From positions 1 to 7,703 of the forward strand of contig JAGHZG010000063.1 in the NCBI GenBank assembly GCA_017743275.1: a stretch of DNA of 7,703 bases, written 5' to 3'. The notes below the pieces were generated by a model, which was not told where the DNA came from, did no database searches, and was given only the letters and a program-made list of their open reading frames with translations. Below are positions 1-7,703 of this stretch, piece after piece; the stretch's first letter is position 1; every line of letters begins with the position of its first letter. Made by a program: the position numbers and the translations under genes. The stretch comes from Chloroflexota bacterium. GTDB taxonomy: Bacteria; Chloroflexota; Anaerolineae; B4-G1; DUEL01.

Positions 1-3
1 ATT

Positions 4-43
4 CCCCCCTCTCCGCGCTGCGCAGCGGCAGTGGGGAAGGGGG
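4..43. repeat. GC-rich imperfect palindrome in the leader
   Basis: A perfect 12-base palindrome, CGCTGCGCAGCG, lies at 16-27. It is flanked on the left by a C-rich arm (4-14) and on the right by a G-rich arm (33-43), which can pair only with mismatches and bulges. No T-run follows on either strand, so it is not a convincing intrinsic terminator. It may be a degraded copy of a dispersed intergenic palindrome or an mRNA leader hairpin. The window is cut at its left edge, so the full extent is unknown. Confidence 0.4.
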
Positions 44-66
44 CAAGGAAGAAGGGCAATCCGATT

Positions 67-72
67 AAGGAG
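67..72 (+). promoter_or_regulatory. Shine-Dalgarno site of mazG
   Basis: AAGGAG sits six bases before the ATG at 79. It decides the start: an in-frame GTG at 31 would add 16 lysine- and glycine-rich residues ahead of the beta strand and glycine loop where this family normally begins, and it lacks an equally good ribosome site. Confidence 0.75.
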
Positions 73-78
73 AAAAAA

Positions 79-1521
79 ATGAGCATCACCATCGTCGGTT
101 TAGGGCCGGGGGATCCCCGCCACCTGACCCTCCAGGCCTGGGAGGTGCTCTCCACAGGTCGGGAAGTCTGGCTGCGGACGGCTCACCATCCCACCGTCCC
201 CCATCTGCCCGCGCATCTGGTGCTCCATTCCTTTGACGACATGTACGAGTCGGCGGAGGAGTTCGCTCAGATCTATCAGGCCATTGCGGAACGGGTGCTG
301 GAACTGGGCCACCGGCCCGAGGGAGTGATCTACGCCGTCCCGGGCCATCCCCTGGTCGGCGAGGCAACGGTCCGACTGGTCCTGCAAAGGGCGCGGGAGG
401 CTGGCTTGCCGACGCGCGTCGTGGACGGGGTCAGTTTCGTGGAGGTGGCCCTCACGACGCTGGAACTGGATGCCCTGGAACCGGGCATCCAGGTCTGCGA
501 CGGGATAGAGATGGCCGCTCTCCACCACCCTCCGTTGAACCCGGACCTCCCCGCCCTCATCGGTCAGGTCTACAGCCGCCGCCTGGCCAGCGACCTGAAG
601 TTGACGTTGATGAACCAGTATCCCGACGACCACCCCGTCACCCTTATCTTCGCCGCCGGGACGGACGCCCAGCGGCTGATCCATCTGCCGCTATATGAAC
701 TGGACCATTACGACGTGGACCATCTGACCACGTTGTACATCCCTCCAATGCCGTCGGTGAGCAGTTTTGAGGGGTTCCAGGAGACCGTTGCCCATCTGCG
801 GGCCCCCGACGGGTGCCCGTGGGACCGGGAGCAGACGCACGAGAGTCTGCGAAGCAACCTGCTGGAAGAGGCCTACGAGGTTGCCGCCGCCATAGACGCC
901 GGGGATATGGACAGTCTGCGGGAGGAACTGGGCGACCTGCTCCTGCAGGTTGTCCTGCACGCGCAGATGGCAACCGAGGCCGGGGAGTTTCGTATGGCCG
1001 ACGTTATTGCAGCCATAGACCGAAAAATCAAGCGGCGCCACCCGCACGTGTGGGGAAACTGGAAGGCGGCCAACGCGCAGGAGGTGCTGGTCCGCTGGGA
1101 GCACCTCAAGCAGGAAGAACGGGCCGGGGAGGGGTCACTGCTGGACGGTGTCCCGCTGGCGGCCCCGGCGCTGCTGCAGGCGCATATGTATGGAGAACGG
1201 ACGGCCCGCGTGGGTTTTGATTGGACCCGACCGGAGGAGGTGGCTCAGAAGGTACGGGAGGAGATGGCCGAAGTAGAGGCTGCCCGTACGCCCGAAGAGA
1301 TAGAGGCCGAGATCGGCGACCTGCTCTTCACCGTGGCCAACTGGGCCCGCCATCTGGGGGTGGAGCCGGAGACCGCGCTGCGCAGGGCCAACGCCCGCTT
1401 CGCCGCCCGCTTCCGGGCGATGGAGGAACTGGCCCGCCAGCGCGGACTGGATATGAGCCACATGGGGATTGCCAGATTGGACCAACTGTGGGAAGAAATT
1501 AAGGCAGGCACAGAATCGTAG
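79..1521 (+). CDS. mazG: Tetrapyrrole methylase-like / MazG nucleoside triphosphate pyrophosphohydrolase fusion (YabN type)
   Basis: This 480-residue cytosolic protein is predicted to hydrolyse (d)NTPs to NMP and pyrophosphate, a nucleotide house-cleaning role. Residues 1 to about 222 form a tetrapyrrole (SAM-dependent) methylase fold: the strand and loop IVGLGPGD (5-12) and [11 protein letters not shown] (85-95) are typical. Residues about 228-475 are MazG, starting at the signature [12 protein letters not shown] (246-257). Metal-binding EExxE/ExxD sets appear twice: E263, E264, E267 with E283, D286, and E394, E395, E398 with E411, D414. [10 protein letters not shown] (316-325) is the usual motif between the two repeats. 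The architecture and length match Bacillus YabN, whose methylase-like half has no settled substrate as far as I know. The gene ends 13 bases before mrpA on the same strand, so the two may be co-transcribed. Pyrophosphohydrolase identity is strong; methylase activity is uncertain. Confidence 0.93.
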   Translation: MSITIVGLGPGDPRHLTLQAWEVLSTGREVWLRTAHHPTVPHLPAHLVLHSFDDMYESAEEFAQIYQAIAERVLELGHRPEGVIYAVPGHPLVGEATVRLVLQRAREAGLPTRVVDGVSFVEVALTTLELDALEPGIQVCDGIEMAALHHPPLNPDLPALIGQVYSRRLASDLKLTLMNQYPDDHPVTLIFAAGTDAQRLIHLPLYELDHYDVDHLTTLYIPPMPSVSSFEGFQETVAHLRAPDGCPWDREQTHESLRSNLLEEAYEVAAAIDAGDMDSLREELGDLLLQVVLHAQMATEAGEFRMADVIAAIDRKIKRRHPHVWGNWKAANAQEVLVRWEHLKQEERAGEGSLLDGVPLAAPALLQAHMYGERTARVGFDWTRPEEVAQKVREEMAEVEAARTPEEIEAEIGDLLFTVANWARHLGVEPETALRRANARFAARFRAMEELARQRGLDMSHMGIARLDQLWEEIKAGTES

Positions 1522-1534
1522 AGGATTGGCAGAT

Positions 1535-3885
<2,351 letters not shown>

Positions 3886-3886
<1 letters not shown>

Positions 3887-4293
3887 TGTTTTCGCTCATC
3901 CTGTCCACGGCGGTCCGGTACCTGTTCCCATTGATGATGCTTTTCTCGGTTTTCATCCTGCTGCGCGGCCACAACGAGCCGGGGGGCGGCTTCGTGGGAG
4001 GACTGGTCGTTGCGGCGGCCTTCTCGTTCTACGCCATCGCCTACGGCGTGCCGGCGGCCCGCCGGACCCTGGGTGTGGACCCCCGCGTCCTCATTGGCGT
4101 CGGGCTGCTGATGGCCGTCGGCAGCGGACTACTATCTGTCCTGCAGGGCCAGCCCTTTATGACCGGCCTGTGGGCGGGCATCGCTCTGCCGGTGCTGGGC
4201 AAATTGGGCACGCCCCTTCTGTTTGACGTGGGCGTTTATCTGGTGGTCATCGGGGTGATGCTGACCATCATCTTCACCCTGGCGGAGGAGTGA
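3886..4293 (+). CDS. mrpB: Na+/H+ antiporter subunit MrpB
   Basis: This 135-residue integral membrane protein belongs to the MnhB family (Bacillus MrpB is about 143 residues). It has about four hydrophobic helices. The family signature [14 protein letters not shown] lies at residues 27-40 after the first helix, and [17 protein letters not shown] forms the start of the last helix. It is required for assembly and activity of known Mrp complexes but is not itself homologous to the proton-pumping subunits. The start ATG shares its A with the mrpA stop (TGATG), and a GGGGGAGG stretch just upstream, inside the mrpA coding region, serves as ribosome site, so translation is probably coupled to mrpA. 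It is a separate gene and not fused to mrpA, as in the seven-gene (group 1) Mrp operons. An unusually long gap follows before mrpC. Confidence 0.95.
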
Positions 4294-4304
4294 GCAGGTG
4301 GAAT

Positions 4305-4389
4305 AGGACACGGATACACACGGGTTTTACGGATTGGCACGGATGAAAAATCCGTGAACATCCGTACCATCCGTGTCCATCCGTGTCCC
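4305..4389. repeat. Long imperfect inverted repeat built of CACGGAT units
   Basis: Two 40-base arms (4305-4344 and 4350-4389) flank a five-base GAAAA loop. Aligning the left arm with the reverse complement of the right gives 31 of 40 matches by eye, including GGACACGGAT at the outer end and CACGGAT at the inner end. Each arm is itself about four degenerate units of CACGGAT or ATCCGTG spaced by 2-4 bases. It occupies most of the 124-base mrpB-mrpC gap in an otherwise tightly packed operon. No T-run follows on either strand, so it is not a standard intrinsic terminator. It looks like a dispersed REP/MITE-like intergenic palindrome that would form a strong hairpin in the transcript; the dispersal is inference, as only one copy lies here. 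Confidence 0.8.
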
Positions 4390-4408
4390 ATATAAGAACA
4401 ATCGGCAC

Positions 4409-4413
4409 GGAGG
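4409..4413 (+). promoter_or_regulatory. Shine-Dalgarno site of mrpC
   Basis: GGAGG lies four bases before the ATG at 4418 and fixes the mrpC start. The in-frame GTG at 4373 lies inside the palindrome arm and would add 15 polar residues before the first membrane helix. The site overlaps CACGGA (4406-4411), which resembles one more unit of the adjacent palindrome. Confidence 0.7.
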
Positions 4414-4417
4414 AACC

Positions 4418-4771
4418 ATGGAGACCGTTCTGGCCTTCGTCATCGGCGGACTCTACGCGGCCGGCCTCTACATGCTGATGCGGCGGAGCATCGTCAAACT
4501 GGTCATCGGGCTGGCCCTGATGAGCCAGGCTGCCAACCTGCTCATCTTCACCCTGGGGCGCCTGATCCGGGGCCGCCCGGCCCTCATCCCGCCCGACGCG
4601 GCCGCTCTGGCAGGGCCCTTCGCGGACCCCGTCCCCCAGGCCCTGATCCTGACGGCCATTGTCATCAGTTTCGGCGTGCACGCCTTCACCATCATCCTGG
4701 TCAAGCGGGCCTACCAGACGGTGGGCACCGACGATTTGGACGATATGCGGAATACGGACCTTCTCTCATAG
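4418..4771 (+). CDS. mrpC: Na+/H+ antiporter subunit MrpC (NuoK-like)
   Basis: This 117-residue membrane protein has three predicted helices (about 4-20, 27-48 and 73-95) and matches the NuoK/MnhC family in length and pattern. The motif [18 protein letters not shown] (69-86) is the family hallmark at the start of the third helix; [21 protein letters not shown] (24-44) is helix two. MrpC sits beside MrpD in the complex, equivalent to NuoK beside NuoN in complex I. The C-terminal 20 residues are acidic and cytosolic (TDDLDDM). It is preceded by the intergenic palindrome, so it begins the second half of the operon, and it ends eight bases before mrpD. Confidence is high because family motif and neighbours agree. 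Confidence 0.95.
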   Translation: METVLAFVIGGLYAAGLYMLMRRSIVKLVIGLALMSQAANLLIFTLGRLIRGRPALIPPDAAALAGPFADPVPQALILTAIVISFGVHAFTIILVKRAYQTVGTDDLDDMRNTDLLS

Positions 4772-4779
4772 AGCGACCG

Positions 4780-6234
4780 ATGGACGTCCTGCTGATTCTC
4801 CCCATCCTGCTCCCACTTCTGACCGCGGTGGCAGCGCTCCTGGTATGGAACCGGCGGCCCGTCCAGGGGGCCCTGGGCGTTCTGGGCACGGTGGCCCTGC
4901 TGGGCGCGGGGCTGGCGCTCCTGGACGCCATCTGGCGGGACGGCGTCCGGACGCTGCAGGTAGGAAACTGGCCCGATCCCTTCGGCATCACCCTCTCCGC
5001 CGACCTGTTCAGCGCTATTATGGTGGTCCTGGCGGGACTGATCGGCCTGGCGGCCGCCGTCTACTCCCTGGGGAGCATGGACCCCGACCGGGAACGGTTC
5101 GGGTACTACCCGCTCTTCCACTTCCTGCTGATGGGCGTCTGTGGCGCCTTTCTGACCGGCGACATCTTCAACCTGTACGTCTGGTTTGAGGTGATGCTCA
5201 TCGCGTCCTTCGTGTTGATGGTGCTGGGGGGAGAACGAGCACAACTGGAGGGGGGCATCAAGTACGTCACCCTGAACCTGATGGCGTCGGCGCTCTTCCT
5301 GGCGGCGGTGGGTATCCTCTACGGGGTGACCGGCGCGCTGAACATGGCCGACCTGGCCCACCGGTTGAGGTATGTGGAGCAGCCGGGTCTGATGACGGCG
5401 CTGGCGGTCCTGTTCCTGGTCGCCTTCGGCATCAAGGCCGCTGTCTTCCCTCTTTTCTTCTGGCTCCCGGCCTCTTACCACACGCCGCCTGTGGCCGTCT
5501 CCGCCCTCTTCTCCGGCCTGCTCACCAAAGTGGGGGTCTACGCGCTGATCCGGGTCTTCACCCGGTTGTTCGTGCAGGACGCGGGATACCTCCATGCCAT
5601 CATCCTGGTCATCGCCGGGCTGACGATGGTCACGGGCGTGCTGGGCGCGGTGGCCCAGACGGAGGTCCGTCGTCTCCTCTCCTTCCACATCGTCAGCCAG
5701 ATTGGGTATCTCCTGATGGGGCTGGGGCTGTTCACGCCAGCCGCACTGGCGGGCGCCGTCTTCTTTATGGCCCACGTCGTCCTGGCGAAGGCCGCGCTCT
5801 TTCTGGTGGGCGGCATCGCCCACCGCCTGCGGGGGACTTACGACCTGAAGAAACTGGGCGGGCTCTATCGCTCTCATCCCGGCCTGGCGGTCCTCTTCCT
5901 GCTGCCGGCCCTTTCCCTGGCGGGGCTCCCACCCCTCTCCGGCTTCTTCGCCAAACTGGCACTGGTCTGGGCCGGGCTGGAGACGCGGCAGTTCGCCATC
6001 GTCGCGGTCGCCCTGGGGGTCAGTCTGCTGACCCTCTTCTCTATGATGAAAATCTGGAACGAGGCCTTCTGGAAACCGTTGGGGGAAAACGACCCGCCGC
6101 CTGCCGGGGGGACGTCTCCGGCCCTCTGGCTGCCCGTTGCGGGGCTGGCGGCCCTGACGGTCCTCATCGGCCTGGCCGCAGGTCCCCTCTTTGTTCTGAG
6201 TTTGCGGGCCGCGGAGCAGTTATTGGGGATGTAG
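4780..6234 (+). CDS. mrpD: Na+/H+ antiporter subunit MrpD
   Basis: This 484-residue polytopic membrane protein is the second NuoM/N-like proton-translocation subunit, at the usual length for MrpD (about 490). Visible charged residues are E137 in [12 protein letters not shown]219 in [16 protein letters not shown]250 in [14 protein letters not shown] and K337 in [12 protein letters not shown]. These are the conserved Glu/Lys positions of this superfamily. [20 protein letters not shown] (231-250) is the characteristic segment next to K250. [16 protein letters not shown] (377-392) is the late-helix motif shared with NuoM/NuoN. It lacks the MbhD/MbhE extension of MrpA, which is why it is called D. 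The start is ATG with only a weak GAG upstream; eight bases separate it from mrpC, so it probably depends on ribosomes arriving from mrpC. Confidence 0.95.
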   Translation: MDVLLILPILLPLLTAVAALLVWNRRPVQGALGVLGTVALLGAGLALLDAIWRDGVRTLQVGNWPDPFGITLSADLFSAIMVVLAGLIGLAAAVYSLGSMDPDRERFGYYPLFHFLLMGVCGAFLTGDIFNLYVWFEVMLIASFVLMVLGGERAQLEGGIKYVTLNLMASALFLAAVGILYGVTGALNMADLAHRLRYVEQPGLMTALAVLFLVAFGIKAAVFPLFFWLPASYHTPPVAVSALFSGLLTKVGVYALIRVFTRLFVQDAGYLHAIILVIAGLTMVTGVLGAVAQTEVRRLLSFHIVSQIGYLLMGLGLFTPAALAGAVFFMAHVVLAKAALFLVGGIAHRLRGTYDLKKLGGLYRSHPGLAVLFLLPALSLAGLPPLSGFFAKLALVWAGLETRQFAIVAVALGVSLLTLFSMMKIWNEAFWKPLGENDPPPAGGTSPALWLPVAGLAALTVLIGLAAGPLFVLSLRAAEQLLGM

Positions 6235-6243
6235 GGAGGTCTG

Positions 6244-6720
6244 ATGGGCGCGTTTCTGCTCAACGTTCTGCTGGCGCTGGCCTGGGTCGCACTGACCGGG
6301 CGGTTCAACATGGTCAACTTCGCCTTCGGCTTTGTTTTGGGCTACGGGGCGCTCTGGCTGGCCCAACGGGTGCTGGGGCCCTCGTCCTACTTCGGGAAGG
6401 CGCGCCGGGTCATCGGGTTTGTCCTCTTCTTCCTCTGGGAGGTCATCAAGGCGAACCTGCAGGTGGCGTACATCGTCCTCAACCCGCGCTACCGGATGCA
6501 TCCGGGCGTCATTGCCGTCCCGCTGGACGCGCGGACCGACGCGGAAATCACCCTGCTGGCGAACCTGATCACCCTTACCCCCGGCACCCTGAGCATAGAC
6601 GTCTCGGCGGACCGCAAGGTCCTGTACATCCACACAATGGACCTGGGGGACGACCCGGTCCGGTTTCGGCGGGAGATCAAAGAGGGGTTTGAGCGACGGC
6701 TGCTGGAGGTGATGCGGTGA
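6244..6720 (+). CDS. mrpE: Na+/H+ antiporter subunit MrpE
   Basis: This 158-residue protein matches the MnhE family in length (about 160). Two or three hydrophobic helices occupy roughly residues 3-43 and 54-79 ([21 protein letters not shown]). They are followed by a cytosolic mixed alpha/beta part with the family signature [17 protein letters not shown] (104-120) and VLYIHTMDL (126-134). MrpE is needed for assembly and full activity of known Mrp complexes and is diagnostic of Mrp rather than complex I or hydrogenase gene sets. GGAGG at 6235-6239, right after the mrpD stop, is its ribosome site, four bases before the ATG. The last codons contain a very strong ribosome site for mrpF, and the stop overlaps the mrpF start. 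Confidence 0.95.
   Translation: MGAFLLNVLLALAWVALTGRFNMVNFAFGFVLGYGALWLAQRVLGPSSYFGKARRVIGFVLFFLWEVIKANLQVAYIVLNPRYRMHPGVIAVPLDARTDAEITLLANLITLTPGTLSIDVSADRKVLYIHTMDLGDDPVRFRREIKEGFERRLLEVMR
6705..6713 (+). promoter_or_regulatory. Strong Shine-Dalgarno site deciding the GTG start of mrpF
   Basis: GGAGGTGAT is an extended match to the 16S rRNA 3' end. It sits inside the end of mrpE, with seven bases between GGAGG and the GTG at 6717. The only nearby ATG (6712) runs into a stop after two codons, so GTG must be the start if mrpF is to include its first helix. Confidence 0.75.
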
Positions 6721-6989
6721 ACCTGACGGACCTGATTCTGTGGGTGGCGATGCCGGTGATGAGTCTGGCGCTGGTTCTGGCCTTCGTCCGACTGGTGCGC
6801 GGGCCCACCCTCTCCGACCGGGTCATCGCGCTGGACCTGACCGGGACCGTGGGGATGGGAATGATCGCCGTTTATGCCATCGCCCGGGACCTGCCGGTCC
6901 TGCTGGATGTGGCGATTGTGCTGGCGTTGATCTCGTTCCTGGGGACCGTGGCCTTTGCGCGCTATCTGGAGCGGAGGATGGGGCCATGA
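6717..6989 (+). CDS. mrpF: Na+/H+ antiporter subunit MrpF
   Basis: This 90-residue membrane protein has three helices (about 5-26, 36-56 and 60-82), typical of the MnhF family. The signature [19 protein letters not shown] runs over residues 25-43, with the conserved D34. D64 lies in the last helix ([20 protein letters not shown]). In studied Mrp systems MrpF contributes to the Na+ path near MrpA and MrpG. Translation starts at a GTG that overlaps the mrpE stop (GTGA). The next in-frame Met, at residue 12, lies inside the first helix and is a poor alternative. Its stop overlaps the mrpG ATG (ATGA), so E, F and G are likely translationally coupled. Confidence 0.94.
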   Translation: MNLTDLILWVAMPVMSLALVLAFVRLVRGPTLSDRVIALDLTGTVGMGMIAVYAIARDLPVLLDVAIVLALISFLGTVAFARYLERRMGP

Positions 6990-7609
6990 GGGAGGTCATC
7001 AGCGGTGTTCTGGTCCTGATTGGGGCGGCCTTTATGCTGCTGGCGGGGGTGGGCATCCTGCGTATGCCGGACCTCTACACCCGTATGTCCGCCACCACGA
7101 AGGTCGCCACGCTGGGTGTCGGTTCCACCCTGCTGGCGGTGGCGGTGTACTTCGGCGAACTGGGGATTGTCACCCGCGCGCTGGCAACGGTCGCCTTTGT
7201 GTTCCTGACCGCGCCGGTGGCGGCCCACATGATCGGACGGGTGTCGTATTTCATCGGCGTCCCGTTATGCCAGGCGACAGCGGTAGACGAACTGCGCGGC
7301 CACTACGACCCGTGCACTCATGAACTGGAGTCGGTCTGCTTCTCCGAACTGGAACGGCAACTCCCCAACATGCAGGTTGGGCGGCTCCGGATTCCCGATG
7401 GGGCCACAGCCGTGGGCCGAACGCTGGCGGAGGTCGCGTTGCGCCAGCGCTACAATGTGAACGTACTGGCGGTCTGTCGGGGTTCCTACACCATCCCCAA
7501 TCCCGACGGGGACGTCCGGCTCCTCCCCGGCGATGAACTGATCATTATCGGCCCGCCGGAGCGGCTGGACGACGTCGCCGAGGCGCTGCGGGAAGGCAGC
7601 GTGGGATAA
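6986..7609 (+). CDS. mrpG: Na+/H+ antiporter subunit MrpG with C-terminal RCK_C (TrkA_C) domain
   Basis: This protein has 207 residues, against about 110-125 for ordinary MrpG. Residues 1 to about 93 are a normal MnhG/PhaG membrane domain with three helices, GILRMPDLYTRMSATTKVAT (23-42) and FLTAPVAAHMIGR (73-85). A polar linker (about 94-121) contains C95, H106, C110, H112 and C118. Residues about 122-204 read as an RCK_C domain: VGRLRIPDGATAVGRTLAEV, then YNVNVLAVCRGSYTIPNPDG and LLPGDELIIIGPPERLDDV. This is the usual order of vGktLaEl, vnVlai.R, iPnP and l.pGDeLiiiG elements. RCK_C domains bind small cytosolic ligands (c-di-AMP in several KtrA, CpaA and KhtT-like proteins), so the domain likely senses a ligand and tunes the antiporter; the ligand here is unknown. 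The ATG overlaps the mrpF stop, with GGAGG at 6973-6977. The reading frame is continuous across the junction, so the fusion looks genuine. Confidence 0.93.
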   Translation: MREVISGVLVLIGAAFMLLAGVGILRMPDLYTRMSATTKVATLGVGSTLLAVAVYFGELGIVTRALATVAFVFLTAPVAAHMIGRVSYFIGVPLCQATAVDELRGHYDPCTHELESVCFSELERQLPNMQVGRLRIPDGATAVGRTLAEVALRQRYNVNVLAVCRGSYTIPNPDGDVRLLPGDELIIIGPPERLDDVAEALREGSVG

Positions 7610-7703
7610 ACCACGAACGCACGATAGGTAGTTACGCTCTAAGGCAAAATCAACACCTGATGCACTCAAGCGGCTTTTGGCTCCCCCTTACCCCCTTTAT
7701 CCC
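7610..7703. other. Short 3' flank with C-rich end, no gene seen
   Basis: No coding region, tRNA or convincing hairpin plus T-run was found after the mrpG stop, so no terminator can be placed. From 7681 to the window edge the sequence is C-rich (CTCCCCCTTACCCCC and beyond). It resembles the C-rich start of the window and may be the beginning of a dispersed intergenic element cut by the window edge. Confidence 0.3.

Noticed and set aside
4305..4389. CRISPR-like array from the repeated CACGGAT/ATCCGTG units
   Set aside because: The units are 7 bases with 2-4 base gaps and are arranged as an inverted repeat, with no spacers of the expected length and no cas genes.
4305..4389. Rho-independent terminator between mrpB and mrpC
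   Set aside because: The hairpin is long and imperfect and is not followed by a T-run on either strand.
4711..5877. A 388-codon open frame on the - strand opposite mrpD and the end of mrpC
   Set aside because: It has the same Q/G/R/E/H-rich low-complexity composition and no family resemblance; the + strand genes explain the region.
6740..6985. Upstream extension of the mrpG frame inside mrpF
   Set aside because: These 82 residues are out-of-frame reading of mrpF. The MnhG family start and a ribosome site fit the ATG at 6986.
7610..7703. Transcription terminator after mrpG
   Set aside because: No stable hairpin followed by T residues could be found in the 94 bases available; it may lie beyond the window.

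Overview
The window is a GC-rich bacterial fragment with every gene on the + strand. It carries one apparent operon: a MazG-type nucleotide pyrophosphohydrolase fused to a tetrapyrrole-methylase-like domain, followed by a complete seven-subunit Mrp (Mnh/Sha) Na+/H+ antiporter, mrpA-B-C-D-E-F-G. No rRNA, tRNA, insertion sequence or CRISPR array was seen. The gene content and the style of intergenic repeats would fit a Chloroflexota (Anaerolineae-like) bacterium, but this is inferred from general resemblance and not shown by any marker gene.

Layout: positions 1-78 are a short leader with a GC-rich palindrome and a Shine-Dalgarno site. mazG (79-1521) is followed after 13 bases by mrpA (1535-3886). 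mrpB (3886-4293) overlaps mrpA by one base. A 124-base gap (4294-4417) then holds an 85-base imperfect palindrome built from repeated CACGGAT units. mrpC (4418-4771), mrpD (4780-6234) and mrpE (6244-6720) follow with gaps of 8 and 9 bases. mrpE/mrpF and mrpF/mrpG (ending at 7609) each overlap by 4 bases. The last 94 bases (7610-7703) hold no recognisable gene or terminator and end in a C-rich run resembling the C-rich start of the window.

How it works together: MrpA and MrpD are the two large proton-pumping-type membrane subunits, homologous to complex I NuoL/M/N. MrpC is the NuoK-like subunit, and MrpB, E, F and G are small membrane subunits. In known Mrp systems all seven assemble into one complex that exchanges cytoplasmic Na+ for external H+ and so supports pH and Na+ homeostasis. 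The conserved charged residues and signature motifs are present in all seven, so the system looks intact.

The most notable point is the last gene. MrpG is 207 residues instead of roughly 110-125 and carries a C-terminal RCK_C (TrkA_C) ligand-binding domain. This domain is typical of K+ channels and regulated cation/proton antiporters, and here it suggests a Mrp complex with a built-in cytosolic sensor.
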